Origin: Actinomadura cremea
GTDB taxonomy: Bacteria > Actinomycetota > Actinomycetes > Streptosporangiales > Streptosporangiaceae
Assembly (NCBI RefSeq): GCF_014648495.1
Contig: NZ_BMRF01000002.1
Span: forward strand, 310,001 to 374,000
DNA length: 64,000 nucleotides
Direction: 5' to 3'
Shown here: in pieces, positions 34,317 to 43,131 of the stretch
Layout: each line of letters begins with the position of its first letter
How positions within the stretch are numbered: the first letter of the stretch is position 1
Notes under the pieces: generated by a model
The model's database searches: none
Told to the model about the DNA's origin: nothing
The model's input: only the letters and a program-made list of their open reading frames with translations
Translations under genes and position numbers: made by a program

Positions 34317-35213
34317 ATGTCAGATGCCGGTTCGCCGAGTGGGGACGACCCCGCGCTCCTCCCGGTGGAGGCGCCTCCGGATCCGCTCGGAGAGTTTCCG
34401 CTGGACGCCCCGATCGGGGTCTTCGACAGCGGTTTCGGCGGGCTCACCGTGGCCCGCGCGATCCTCGACCAGCTACCGAACGAGCCGCTCGTCTACCTCG
34501 GGGACTCGGCCCGCCAGCCGTACGGGCCGCGGCCGATCGCCGAGGTCAGGGCGTACGCGCTGGAGATGCTCGACGCCCTCGTCGACGAGGGCGTGAAGAC
34601 GCTGGTGATCGCCTGCAACAGCGCCAGCTCGGCGATGCTGCGCGACGCCCGCGAGCGCTACGACGTCCCGGTCGTCGAGGTGATCAACCCCGCCACCCGC
34701 CGCGCCGCCCGCGCCACCCGCGACGGACGCGTCGGGCTGATCGCGACCCGCGCCACCGTGCAGAGCCGCGCCTACGAGGACTCGTTCGCCGCCGCCCCGC
34801 ACATCGAGCTCGTCAGCGCCGCCTGCCCCCGCTTCGTCGAGTTCGTCGAGGCGGGAGTGACGGCCGGGGACGAGCTGCTGGACGCGGCGCGTGAGTACCT
34901 GAAACCCATCGTGGACGCCGGATGCGACACCCTCATCCTGGGGTGTACGCATTACCCCCTACTTGCCGGTGTCATCTCGTATGTCGTCGGAGACGGGGTC
35001 ACACTGGTGTCAAGCGCAGACGAGACCGCCAAGGACGTGTACCGAGTGCTCCACGACCGGGGACTGGCCCGCGCCGAGGGGACGCCTCCGCCGCGGCACC
35101 GCTTCCGCGTGACCGGCGACCCCGAGGTGTTCGCCGAACTCGGACGCCGGTTCCTCGGACCGGAGATCGGCACGGTCGAAAGCGACCTCGGCCGAGCCCT
35201 GACCACCGGATGA
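34317..35213 (+). CDS. murI: Glutamate racemase
   Basis: A 298-residue enzyme providing D-glutamate for peptidoglycan. The two catalytic cysteines are in [12 protein letters not shown] and [11 protein letters not shown]. The substrate loop is [17 protein letters not shown], followed by [11 protein letters not shown]. It carries an N-terminal extension of about 35 residues that is Pro/Asp-rich. ATG 34317 is preferred because of the leaderless promoter spacing; ATG 34311 is possible. Confidence 0.93.
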   Translation: MSDAGSPSGDDPALLPVEAPPDPLGEFPLDAPIGVFDSGFGGLTVARAILDQLPNEPLVYLGDSARQPYGPRPIAEVRAYALEMLDALVDEGVKTLVIACNSASSAMLRDARERYDVPVVEVINPATRRAARATRDGRVGLIATRATVQSRAYEDSFAAAPHIELVSAACPRFVEFVEAGVTAGDELLDAAREYLKPIVDAGCDTLILGCTHYPLLAGVISYVVGDGVTLVSSADETAKDVYRVLHDRGLARAEGTPPPRHRFRVTGDPEVFAELGRRFLGPEIGTVESDLGRALTTG

Positions 35214-35252
35214 CCACCTGATTCCTCGGGGGACGCAGAAGGAGGAGTGAGC

Positions 35253-36002
35253 GTGCGGGTCACTGTGATCGGCTGCTCCGGCAGTTTCCCTGGGCCGGAC
35301 AGTCCCGCGTCCAGTTATCTCATCGAGGCCGAGGGCTTCGCCATGCTCCTCGACATCGGCAACGGTGCGCTCGGCTCGCTGCAGCGCTTCCACTCCATGT
35401 ACGAGATCGACGCCGTGGCCATCTCGCACCTGCACGCCGACCACTGCCTCGACCTGTGCGGGTACTGGGTGGCGCGGACGTACCGGCCGAGCGGCCCGCC
35501 GCCGCGCATCCCGGTGCACGGGCCCGAGGGCACGGCCGTCCGGATGGCGAAGGCCTACGACCTCGACCCCGACCCCGGGATGTCCGAGACGTTCGACTTC
35601 CGGACACTGCCGCGCGGCCCGTTCGAGATCGGGCCCTTCCGGGTGACGACCGCGCTCATGCCGCACCCCGTCGAGGCGTACGCGTTCCGCATCGAGCACG
35701 ACGGCCGGGCCCTCGCCTACTCGGGCGACACCGGGCCGTCCGACACGCTCGTCGACCTGGCCAGGGACGCCGACCTGTTCCTGTGCGAGGCGTCGTTCCT
35801 GGAAGGCCCCGCCCTGCCGTCCGAGCTGCACCTGACCGCCCGCGAGGCCGCCGAGCACGCCGAGCGCGCCGACGTCGGACGGCTCGTCCTCACGCACCTG
35901 GTGCCGTGGAACGACGCGGACGTCTCCCTCAAGGAGGCCAGGTCGGCCGGCTACGGCGGCGACATCGAGCTGGCCCGAGTGGGCACCCGCTACGACCTGT
36001 AA
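35253..36002 (+). CDS. MBL-fold hydrolase, Rv1339-like phosphodiesterase
   Basis: A 249-residue metallo-beta-lactamase-fold protein with the metal motif HLHADHCLD, further ligands in MPHPVEAYAF and SGDTGPSD, and a final His in LVLTHLVPW. It occupies the same position as Rv1339 of M. tuberculosis, reported as an atypical cyclic-AMP phosphodiesterase. GTG 35253 is chosen because AAGGAGG lies seven bases upstream; GTG 35247 would touch it. The activity is inferred by family and context. Confidence 0.82.
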   Translation: MRVTVIGCSGSFPGPDSPASSYLIEAEGFAMLLDIGNGALGSLQRFHSMYEIDAVAISHLHADHCLDLCGYWVARTYRPSGPPPRIPVHGPEGTAVRMAKAYDLDPDPGMSETFDFRTLPRGPFEIGPFRVTTALMPHPVEAYAFRIEHDGRALAYSGDTGPSDTLVDLARDADLFLCEASFLEGPALPSELHLTAREAAEHAERADVGRLVLTHLVPWNDADVSLKEARSAGYGGDIELARVGTRYDL

Positions 36003-36092
36003 CGGCACCCCACCCGGCGCCGGGCACCCGCGCCGACCGGCGACGGCCGGATAACCGCTACGACACGTGACGGTGCGGGGCCGGGTCGGCGT

Positions 36093-36098
36093 TAGGGT
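36093..36098 (+). promoter_or_regulatory. Leaderless -10 (TAGGGT) of rph
   Basis: TAGGGT ends seven bases before ATG 36106 and no RBS is present. The expected transcript starts at or next to the A of ATG. Confidence 0.5.
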
Positions 36099-36105
36099 GG
36101 TGCGC

Positions 36106-36825
36106 ATGTCTCGCCCCGATGATCGTGCGCCCGACCGGCTCCGTCCCGTCCGCCTGCAGCGCGGCTGGCTCGACCACGCGGAGGGCTCGGTGCTGGTCGA
36201 GTTCGGCGGCACGCGGGTGCTGTGCGCGGCGTCCGTCGAGAGCTCGGTGCCGCGGTGGCGGCGCGACAGCGGCCTCGGCTGGGTCACCGCCGAGTACGCG
36301 ATGCTGCCCCGCGCGACCAACACCCGCAACGACCGCGAGGCCGTCAAGGGGAAGATCGGCGGTCGCACCCACGAGATCTCCCGGCTGATCGGCCGGTCGA
36401 TCCGCGCGTGCATCGACTACAAGGCGCTCGGCGAGAACACCGTGCGTCTGGACTGCGACGTCCTGCAGGCCGACGGCGGCACCCGCACCGCCGCGATCAC
36501 CGGCGCCTACGTCGCGCTGGCCGACGCCGTGAGCTGGATGCGCGAGCGCGGGCTGGTCAAGCGCGACCCCCTCACCACCTCGATCGCGGCGATCAGCGTC
36601 GGCGTCGTGCACGGGGAGGCGCGGCTCGACCTCTGCTACGAGGAGGACTCGGCCGCCGAGACGGACATGAACGTCGTCTGCACCGGTGAGGGCAAGTTCG
36701 TCGAGGTGCAGGGCACCGCCGAGGGCGCCCCGTTCGACCGCGCCGAACTGGACGCGCTGCTCGACCTCGCGGCGGACGGCTGCGCGGAGCTGACCCGCCT
36801 GCAGCTGGAGGCGCTCGGCCGATGA
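36106..36825 (+). CDS. rph: Ribonuclease PH
   Basis: A 239-residue phosphorolytic exoribonuclease trimming tRNA 3' ends. [22 protein letters not shown], the [36 protein letters not shown] block and [18 protein letters not shown] are all diagnostic. Full length. It overlaps rdgB by ATGA, a pairing common across bacteria. Confidence 0.95.
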   Translation: MSRPDDRAPDRLRPVRLQRGWLDHAEGSVLVEFGGTRVLCAASVESSVPRWRRDSGLGWVTAEYAMLPRATNTRNDREAVKGKIGGRTHEISRLIGRSIRACIDYKALGENTVRLDCDVLQADGGTRTAAITGAYVALADAVSWMRERGLVKRDPLTTSIAAISVGVVHGEARLDLCYEEDSAAETDMNVVCTGEGKFVEVQGTAEGAPFDRAELDALLDLAADGCAELTRLQLEALGR

Positions 36826-37442
36826 CCCGCATCGTGCTCGCCACCCGCAACCAGGGCAAGATCGCCGAACTGCACCGCATCCTCGACGGCATCGGCGTCG
36901 CCGGCCTCGCCGAGTTCCCGGACGCGCCGGAGGTCCCCGAGACCGAGCCGACGTTCGAGGGCAACGCGCTGCTGAAGGCCCGCGCGATCTGCGCGCACAC
37001 CGGCCTGCCCGCCGTCGCCGACGACTCCGGCCTGTGCGTGGACGAACTGAACGGCATGCCCGGGGTGCTGTCGGCCCGCTGGTCGGGCCGGTTCGGCGAC
37101 GCGACCGGGGACAAGGACGCCGCGAACCTGCAGTTGGTGCTCGACCAGCTCGGCGACGCCCCGGACGAGCGGCGCGGCGGGGCGTTCGTGTGCGCGGCGG
37201 CGCTCGTCCTGCCCGGCGGCGTCGAGCACTGCGTCGAGGGCCGGATGCGCGGGACGGTCGCCCGCGCGCCGCGCGGCACCGGCGGGTTCGGCTACGACCC
37301 GGTGTTCGTCCCGGAGGGCGAGTCCCGCACGACGGCGGAGCTGTCGCCGGAGGAGAAGGACGCGATCAGCCACCGCGGCCGCGCGTTCCGCGCCCTCGCC
37401 GCCATCCTCCCGAACGCCCTGTCGGCCGCCGGCCTCACCTGA
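36822..37442 (+). CDS. rdgB: Non-canonical purine NTP pyrophosphatase (RdgB/HAM1)
   Basis: A 206-residue house-cleaning enzyme that hydrolyses dITP/XTP. Motifs: [13 protein letters not shown] at the N-terminus, [39 protein letters not shown] and [10 protein letters not shown]. Its ATG sits in the rph stop (ATGA), so the two are translationally coupled. Confidence 0.94.
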   Translation: MTRIVLATRNQGKIAELHRILDGIGVAGLAEFPDAPEVPETEPTFEGNALLKARAICAHTGLPAVADDSGLCVDELNGMPGVLSARWSGRFGDATGDKDAANLQLVLDQLGDAPDERRGGAFVCAAALVLPGGVEHCVEGRMRGTVARAPRGTGGFGYDPVFVPEGESRTTAELSPEEKDAISHRGRAFRALAAILPNALSAAGLT

Positions 37443-37753
37443 CCGCACCGGCCCGCACCGGCCGCTGTCACGTTCGCCGGATCCGGTCGGCCGCCGTCCG
37501 CCGCACGCCGCGCGGCCGGCCGCCGGGCCTCGGCTTACCGGCGACCGGGCGACCGTCCGGCCCTCGTCCGCCCGGCCCGCCGTGCGTCCGGCCCGCCGTG
37601 CGTCCGGCCCGCCGTGCGTCCGGCCCGCCGTGCGTCCGGCCGACCCGTCGTGCGTCCGCCCGGTCCGGCGGCGCCGTCCGTCCGACCCTCCGTCCGTCCC
37701 GCCGGTCCCTTGCGGGGCGGCCGTCGGCCTCGGGGCGTCCGGCGGACGGGGGG
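37443..37753. other. Non-coding GC-rich interval with tandem repeats
   Basis: No gene is supported. The stretch is dominated by CGTCCG-type repeats, including the 16-bp array listed separately. The two flanking genes converge on it, so it may act as a terminator region. Confidence 0.5.
37574..37657. repeat. 16-bp tandem repeat, four perfect units plus one altered
   Basis: The unit GGCCCGCCGTGCGTCC repeats exactly at 37574-37589, 37590-37605, 37606-37621 and 37622-37637. A diverged 20-nt copy follows to 37657. There are no spacers, so it is not CRISPR. Confidence 0.9.
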
Positions 37754-38677
37754 TCAGCGGCGGGTGCGGATTCGGACGAACGTGCCGTTCCAGTCCGTGC
37801 GCAGTTCCATCAGGTCGACCAGCAGGCGGACGGTCCAGAGGCCGAAGCCCGGCTGCAGGGCGGTGTCCGGGGGGATGAATCCGGTCAGGGAGCTGGGCGC
37901 GGGGCGCCAGCAGCCGTGGTCGCCGACCTCGCAGACCAGGTCGTCGCCGTCGGCCCACACCCGCAGGCCCGCGGGCGGGGTGCCGTGCTGGAGGGCGTTC
38001 GCGGCCAGTTCGTTCACGGCGGTGATGAGGTTCAGCGTCCGCGCGGGGCCGAGGCCGTGCGCGTCGGCCCGACGCTCGACGAACGTCCGCATCGCGTGCA
38101 GGTCGGCGCCGTCGATGACCATGTGGTCGGCGGTGGCGGGACGGGTGAAGGGACGGGCCCGGTCGCATTCGGCGCCGAACGCCTCGGGCCGCACGTACTC
38201 CGCGTTGGACTCCGTGCGGCCGTCGCGCAGGACGCTCGGGTGGGTGCGGCGCATCTGGCGCACGACCTCGGCGGGCAGCGAGGCCCCGTTGTAGGGGCAC
38301 AGCGCCCGCGCCCCGGAGTCGCCGAACACCACGTTGATCAGTGACTCGTAGCGGATCCACTCGCGGGTCTGCCGCTCGTCCCAGCCGTCCCACACCGGTT
38401 CGGCCAGCGCGCACACGCTGCGCGGCGCGCTGCCCTTCACGATCTCCTGGTAGTCGCGGAGGGTGTGGACGGGGTGCAGGTAGAACTTCGCCGAATCCCG
38501 GAAGGCGATCGCGTCGCCGTGGTCGGCGAGCGTGTCGCGCAGCGCGGTCAGATGGGGTTCGCGCGCCACCGCGACGACCGCCTGGTCGGCCTCCAGCCCC
38601 GCCCGCAGGAACGGGACGGCGACCGACAGGAAGTCGTCGGTGCCCGCGTACACGAACGCCCTGTGCTCCAGCGTCAT
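37754..38677 (-). CDS. MEDS-domain RsbA-family anti-sigma regulator (histidine-kinase-like ATPase)
   Basis: A 307-residue protein. Residues 5-165 form a MEDS sensory domain (FVYAGTDDFLSVAVPFLRAGLEAD, EPVWDGWDERQTREWIRYESLINVVFGDSGARALCPYN, RRTHP). Residues 185-307 are a GHKL ATPase of the anti-sigma type: N-box AVNELAANALQHG, EVGDHGCW and GFGLWTVRLLVD. Such proteins are annotated as RsbA-like anti-sigma factors and work by kinase partner switching. It overlaps the MEDS-STAS gene by TGATG. The kinase target is inferred to be a STAS protein. Confidence 0.82.
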   Translation of the reverse strand: MTLEHRAFVYAGTDDFLSVAVPFLRAGLEADQAVVAVAREPHLTALRDTLADHGDAIAFRDSAKFYLHPVHTLRDYQEIVKGSAPRSVCALAEPVWDGWDERQTREWIRYESLINVVFGDSGARALCPYNGASLPAEVVRQMRRTHPSVLRDGRTESNAEYVRPEAFGAECDRARPFTRPATADHMVIDGADLHAMRTFVERRADAHGLGPARTLNLITAVNELAANALQHGTPPAGLRVWADGDDLVCEVGDHGCWRPAPSSLTGFIPPDTALQPGFGLWTVRLLVDLMELRTDWNGTFVRIRTRR

Positions 38678-39597
38678 CAGGGGAGGTCCTCCGTCTCGGG
38701 CACCCGTGCGCGGCCGCGGGTCACGCCCGGGAGCCGGTGCCAGCCGACCATCTCGATCACATTCTCGACTTCGGGCTGCAACCCGTCCAGGACCAGCGCC
38801 TCGTCGCCGTCCAGCGCGACGGCGTGCCGCACCAGCAGGTGCAGGCCGCGCAGGTCGATGAACCGGAGCCGGGACACGTCCAGGTGGACGCCGCGGCGCC
38901 GCCCGTCGGGCCCGGTGCTGACGAGCGTGAGCTTCTCGTCGAACGCCGTGTGCCGCGCGGCGTCGAGTTCGCCCTCGATCCGGAGCCCGTCCGGTTCGAA
39001 GGTGCGCACGATCCGCAGGACGTTGTCCTCGTACTCGGGGTCGATCTCGACGAGCACCTCGTGGGTGTCGCGCAGCGCGGCGAGCTGGTCGGGCGGGCAG
39101 GCGTGCCGGTCGATCTGGCACACGGCCATCGCCATGGTGCTGGGCGAGACGGCGTCGCCCACGCGGTGCTCGCAGCCGAGGACGCGCGGCAGGTCGGCGA
39201 CGCCGGGGTCGTTCAGCAGCCAGCTGTAGTCGGTGGTGAGGCGGACCGCGCGGAACCCCTGCTCGAACGCGGCGTCCACCTCGTGGGCGATCGTGTCGAG
39301 CATCATCGTCGGTTCGAACGCGCCGCCGCGGTTCAGGCACGCCTCCCGCCGCGAGATGACCCGCAGCTGGTGGGAGCGCTGGACGGCCGCCACGTCGACG
39401 GTGCCGTCGCCGAGGCCGGGCAGCCGGTCGGCGGGCGCGTCGGTGACGTAGACGACCTTCTCGTTCGTCGCCAGCCCCTCGCGCACGAACGGGCCGATGA
39501 CCCGGTCGCGCTCTTCGAAGCCGGTGTAGGCCAGCCAGCCGTGATCGCCCGGCCGGACTTCGCTCACGGGTCGCTTGGCGAACCAGGGTGTGTCCAT
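38677..39597 (-). CDS. MEDS-STAS protein, anti-anti-sigma-like with altered phospho-site
   Basis: A 306-residue protein. An N-terminal MEDS domain (RPGDHGWLAYTGFEERDRVIGPFVREGL) is followed by a STAS domain at about 210-300 (EGELDAARHTAFDEKLTL, HLDVSRLRFIDLRGLHLLVRHA). In canonical anti-anti-sigma factors the loop reads D-S-S-G with the kinase-target serine; here it is D-L-R-G. ATG 39597 fits homologue length; ATG 39678, overlapping the upstream stop as TGATG, would add 27 residues. It lies between two MEDS kinases. Confidence 0.8.
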   Translation of the reverse strand: MDTPWFAKRPVSEVRPGDHGWLAYTGFEERDRVIGPFVREGLATNEKVVYVTDAPADRLPGLGDGTVDVAAVQRSHQLRVISRREACLNRGGAFEPTMMLDTIAHEVDAAFEQGFRAVRLTTDYSWLLNDPGVADLPRVLGCEHRVGDAVSPSTMAMAVCQIDRHACPPDQLAALRDTHEVLVEIDPEYEDNVLRIVRTFEPDGLRIEGELDAARHTAFDEKLTLVSTGPDGRRRGVHLDVSRLRFIDLRGLHLLVRHAVALDGDEALVLDGLQPEVENVIEMVGWHRLPGVTRGRARVPETEDLP

Positions 39598-39677
39598 GGC
39601 CTGCCCATCGGGGTCGTCGTGGATTCGTCCAGAGTACGCCGTCCGCAGGGGATTGGAAGCTCGATGCACGTACTTCA

Positions 39678-40649
39678 TCACCCTCCGTCGCCGAATCCGG
39701 GCGGTAGGGCCAGGCGCAGCCGCACGACGGTCCCCGCGGGGCCCGTCCGGATCTGGACGAGCGAGCACAGCAGCCGGACGGCCCACAGCCCGAACCGTCC
39801 GCAGGTGCCCGCCTCGGACCGCCGGGGCGGGACGAGCCCGAAGCCGGCGCCCGGCGGCCAGCGGCCGCCGTCGGCCACCTCGCAGACGAACGCGGGGTCG
39901 CCGCGGGCGCCGTCGGTCCACATCCGCAGCACGATGGGCGGGGCGCCGTGCCGCTCGGCGTTCGTGACGACCTCGGTGACGGCGACGAGCAGCCGCTGCA
40001 GGTCCTCGTCGGGCAGCGGGGTGCGGCGCGCGTACTCGGCGACGTAGGCCCGCAGCCAGTACAGGTCCGGACGGTCGATCTTCAGTTCGTCCGCGTGGAC
40101 GGGCGGCGGGGGCAGCGGCTCGCGGTCGCACTGCGCGCTGAACGTCCGGGGGTCGACGAACGCGGGGTTGGGGACGGTGCGGTCGCCCCGGACGGTCTCG
40201 GGGTGCGTCCGGCGGCCCGCCGCGACGACGCCGGGCGGCAGCGTCGCGGCGTACGGGCACATGATGGCCGCGCCGGTCTCGCGGAACGCGATGTTCGCGA
40301 TGGCCTCGACCCGCTGCCACTCCAGGACCTCGAGCGGCCTGCGCCGGGCCCACACCGGTTCGCCGAGGAGCCGCAGCCGGCGGCCCTGGCAGGCGAGGGT
40401 CTCGGCGTCGCCGAGGCAGTCGGCGAGGGTGCGCGAGGGGTGCGCGTACCAGCGTCCGGCGTCGGTGAACTCGATCCGGTCGGCGTCGACGCCGAGGGCG
40501 TCCCGCAGCAGGACCTCGAGCCCGACCCCGCAGACCGCGAGGACGCGGTCGTCCGCCTCCAGGCCCTCGCCGAGGAACGGGACGGCGCCGTCGAGGAACT
40601 CGTTCACCCCGTCGTACGGCAGTACGCGATGGGTGAAGGTCGCGCTCAC
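39678..40649 (-). CDS. Second MEDS-domain RsbA-family anti-sigma regulator
   Basis: A 323-residue paralogue of the protein at 37754: MEDS half (VLPYDGVNEFLDGAVPFLGEGLEADDRVL, EPVWARRRPLEVLEWQRVEAIANIAF, RRTHPETVRGDRTVPNPAFV) then GHKL ATPase (N-box AVTEVVTNAERHG, EVADGGRWPPG, GRFGLWAVRLLCS). The two kinases share the same motif order but differ clearly in sequence, so the duplication is old. It is the first gene of the three-gene operon. No sigma factor is encoded in the window. Confidence 0.82.
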   Translation of the reverse strand: MSATFTHRVLPYDGVNEFLDGAVPFLGEGLEADDRVLAVCGVGLEVLLRDALGVDADRIEFTDAGRWYAHPSRTLADCLGDAETLACQGRRLRLLGEPVWARRRPLEVLEWQRVEAIANIAFRETGAAIMCPYAATLPPGVVAAGRRTHPETVRGDRTVPNPAFVDPRTFSAQCDREPLPPPPVHADELKIDRPDLYWLRAYVAEYARRTPLPDEDLQRLLVAVTEVVTNAERHGAPPIVLRMWTDGARGDPAFVCEVADGGRWPPGAGFGLVPPRRSEAGTCGRFGLWAVRLLCSLVQIRTGPAGTVVRLRLALPPGFGDGG

Positions 40650-40806
40650 GGCGCCCCCAGCGAGTTGTCGATCACGGTCTCACCGCCCGCGCGCCATCGA
40701 GCGTGCAGACCCCTTCAGGGTAGGACGCCGGACCTCCCGCGCAGTCCCTTTCCCACGAGGAACCCTGGCCGTTCGTGGCCGGAAGGGCGGACGGGACGCC
40801 GCGCGG

Positions 40807-41409
40807 TCAGCGGGCGCGGGGGCGGCGGGGCGGGAAGAGGGCGAGGCGCATCGGCGGGACGTGCCGGGCGACGAATTCATCGGCGGGCATCGAGGCGATC
40901 GGTTCGATCTCGAGGATGTACCGGGCGAACACGACCCCGGCGAGCTGCGTGCCGAGCGCCGCGGCGCGCCCGGACGCGCCGGGGCCGCCGACGTGCGCCG
41001 CGATCCGCTCGATCAGCTCGTGCCACACGACGTCCCTGAGCAGCCGCGACAGTTCCGGTTCCTGGACGGCCGTGCGCACCATGAGCGCGAGCGGCGGGCC
41101 GCTCTCGGGGTCGTCCCAGGCGGCGAGCTGGGCCCGCAGGATGCGTTCGGGCAGGCCGGCGGGGTCGCCGGGCAGCGCGCCCGCCAGCACCTCGGGCGGG
41201 TTGGCCAGCAGCCCCAGCACCGCGCCGAACAGGCCCTTCTTCGAGCCGAAGAAGTAGCTGATCAGCGCCGCGTCGACGCCCGCCTCGGCGGCGACGGACC
41301 GCATCGTCACCGCGGCGTACCCGTCGGCGAGGAACCGCCGGCGCGCCACCGCGAGGATCTCGTCCCGGGTGGCGGGGGAGCCGCGGCGCCGCCCCCGCGA
41401 TTTATTCAT
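40807..41409 (-). CDS. TetR-family regulator
   Basis: A 200-residue protein with an N-terminal TetR HTH (ATRDEILAVARRRFLADGYAAVTMRSVAAEAGVDAALISYFFGSKKGLF) and a C-terminal ligand domain containing LMVRTAVQEPELSRLL. It is divergent from an MFS exporter gene that it probably represses. A TATATT hexamer (41424-41419, minus strand) lies six bases before GTG 41412, directly in front of ATG 41409, so the mRNA is probably leaderless and either codon may start. Confidence 0.85.
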   Translation of the reverse strand: MNKSRGRRRGSPATRDEILAVARRRFLADGYAAVTMRSVAAEAGVDAALISYFFGSKKGLFGAVLGLLANPPEVLAGALPGDPAGLPERILRAQLAAWDDPESGPPLALMVRTAVQEPELSRLLRDVVWHELIERIAAHVGGPGASGRAAALGTQLAGVVFARYILEIEPIASMPADEFVARHVPPMRLALFPPRRPRAR

Positions 41410-41471
41410 CACGGTTGAAATATAGCCGCGGCGGGAGCGAGATTCGAGGCGTCGCAACGAAGGAGACCGTG

Positions 41472-43004
41472 ATGCGAGCCAAGGAAACCCCGGGCACCGT
41501 CCACAGGGCCGTGCTGCCCGCCGTGATGCTCTCCCTCGCCACCGTCGTGTCGGCGGTGGCGTCCCTCAACACCGCGCTGCCGTCCCTGGCCCGCGACCTG
41601 CGCGCCACCCAGACCGAGCTGGCCTGGATCATCGACGCCTACGCGCTCGTCTTCGCCGCCCTCCTCCTGCTCGGCGGCGCCATCGGCGACCGCTACGGCC
41701 GCCGCCGCGTCCTCACGGCCGGGCTGCTGGTCTTCGGCGCCGGTTCGGCCGCCGCCGCGTTCGCCGACGACCCCGCCTGGCTGGTCGCGATGCGCGGCGT
41801 GCTCGGTGTCGGCGCCGCCCTGGTCATGCCGGCCACCCTCTCCACGATCACCGCCACGTTCCCCGCCCGCGAGCGGGCCCGCGCGGTGGGCGCCTGGGCG
41901 GGCGTCGCCGGGGCGAGCGCGATCTTCGGGCTGCTGGTCTCCGGCGGCCTCCTCGAGGTCTGGTCGTGGCGGTCGGTGTTCTGGATGAACGTCGTGCTCG
42001 CCGCCGTCGCCCTCGCCGCGACCCGCGCCGTGGTGCCCGAGTCCGCCGACCCGGACGCCCCGCGCCTCGACCTCACCGGAGCGGTGCTCACCGTCGCGGG
42101 CCTCGGCGCCGGCGTCTACTCGATCATCGAGGCGCCGATGGAGGGCTGGACGAGCGCGCGCACCCTCGGCGGGTTCGCCGTCGCGATCGTGCTGCTCGGC
42201 GCGTTCGTCCTGTGGGAGCTGCGCCGCCCGAACCCCCTGCTCGACCCGCGGCTGTTCCGCATCCCCGCGTTCTCGGCCGCGACCCTCTCGATCACCGTGC
42301 AGTTCTTCGCGTTCTTCGGGTTCGTCTTCATCGTCCTGCAGTACCTGCAGATCGTGAAGGGGCACGGCCCGCTGCTCGCGGCGGCCGGGCTGCTCCCGAT
42401 GGCCGCGACGCTGATGCCGTCCGCCCGGGTCGTCGCGCCCCGGCTCGCCGCCCGGCTCGGCCACCGCCGCGTCGTCACCGCGGGCCTGGTCCTGGTGAGC
42501 GCCGCCATGGCGACGCTCTCGTTCCTCGACGCCGGCAGCTCGTACTGGCTGCTGCTCGCCGGGCTGATCCCGCTCGGCGCCGGGATGGGGCTCGCGATGA
42601 CGCCCGCGACCGCCGCGATCACCGACGCCGTCCCGGCCGCCAAGCAGGGCGTCGGCTCGGCCGTGAACGACCTGGCCCGCGAGCTCGGCGGCGCGCTCGG
42701 CATCGCCGTCCTCGGGAGCGTCCTGCAGTCCGCCTACCGCGCAGACCTCGACCTCGCGGGCGTCCCCGGCCGCGTGGCCGAGCAGGCCGAGTCGTCCCCG
42801 GCGGTCGCCGCGCAGCTCGGCCCGCGCATCGCCGAACGGGCCCACGACGCCTTCGCGACCGGCATCGGCACCGCGTTCCTCTCCTCGGCGATCGCCGTCG
42901 CGGTCACGGCCGTCCTGGTCGCGGTGATGCTCCGCGGACGTCCCGCGGGTCCGGCGCCCGAGCCCGGTGCGCAGGTCGCGGACGAGAACTCGATGTCGGT
43001 GTGA
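41472..43004 (+). CDS. MFS transporter, DHA2-type drug exporter
   Basis: A 510-residue protein with about fourteen membrane helices. Motifs include LPSLARDLRATQTELAWIIDAYALVFAALLLLGGAIGDRYGRRR (motif A), and VGSAVNDLARELGGALGIAVLG typical of the 14-TMS DHA2 (EmrB/QacA) group. It is expected to expel drugs or toxic metabolites by proton antiport. AAGGAG is six bases before ATG 41472. It sits opposite a TetR gene, the usual regulator-exporter layout. Confidence 0.88.
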   Translation: MRAKETPGTVHRAVLPAVMLSLATVVSAVASLNTALPSLARDLRATQTELAWIIDAYALVFAALLLLGGAIGDRYGRRRVLTAGLLVFGAGSAAAAFADDPAWLVAMRGVLGVGAALVMPATLSTITATFPARERARAVGAWAGVAGASAIFGLLVSGGLLEVWSWRSVFWMNVVLAAVALAATRAVVPESADPDAPRLDLTGAVLTVAGLGAGVYSIIEAPMEGWTSARTLGGFAVAIVLLGAFVLWELRRPNPLLDPRLFRIPAFSAATLSITVQFFAFFGFVFIVLQYLQIVKGHGPLLAAAGLLPMAATLMPSARVVAPRLAARLGHRRVVTAGLVLVSAAMATLSFLDAGSSYWLLLAGLIPLGAGMGLAMTPATAAITDAVPAAKQGVGSAVNDLARELGGALGIAVLGSVLQSAYRADLDLAGVPGRVAEQAESSPAVAAQLGPRIAERAHDAFATGIGTAFLSSAIAVAVTAVLVAVMLRGRPAGPAPEPGAQVADENSMSV

Positions 43005-43024
43005 TCGCCGAAGCGCTAAGCTGG

Positions 43025-43048
43025 GCGCGCCCCCTCGCGGGGGCGCGC
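43025..43048 (+). terminator. Hairpin between the MFS gene and tRNA-Leu
   Basis: Perfect 10-nt arms (43025-43034, 43039-43048) with loop TCGC. The last two bases are the first two of the tRNA acceptor stem. It is 20 nt after the MFS stop. TAAGCT at 43017-43022 is a possible -10 for the tRNA. Confidence 0.6.
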
Positions 43049-43131
43049 GGGTGTGGCGAAACCTGGTATACGCGGCAGGTTTAGGTCCTGTTGGTGGAGA
43101 CACCGTGGGGGTTCGAATCCCCCCGCCCGCA
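43047..43131 (+). tRNA. tRNA-Leu, anticodon UAG
   Basis: A class II tRNA of 85 nt. Acceptor arms 43047-43053/43124-43130 pair fully (one G-U). D-stem GCG/CGC; anticodon stem 43075-43079/43087-43091 with loop TTTAGGT giving anticodon TAG. The long variable arm is GGTG-GAGA-CACC, and the T-arm is GGGGG/CCCCC with TTCGAAT. Discriminator A131. The CCA end is not encoded (CCC follows). The large variable arm confirms leucine type. Confidence 0.95.

Noticed and set aside
37574-37657. CRISPR array
   Set aside because: Units are directly adjacent with no spacers, and no cas gene is in the window.
43081-43131. RGD adhesion motif in the PH-domain protein tail
   Set aside because: The residues are coded by the complement of tRNA-Leu and are a known kind of artefact.
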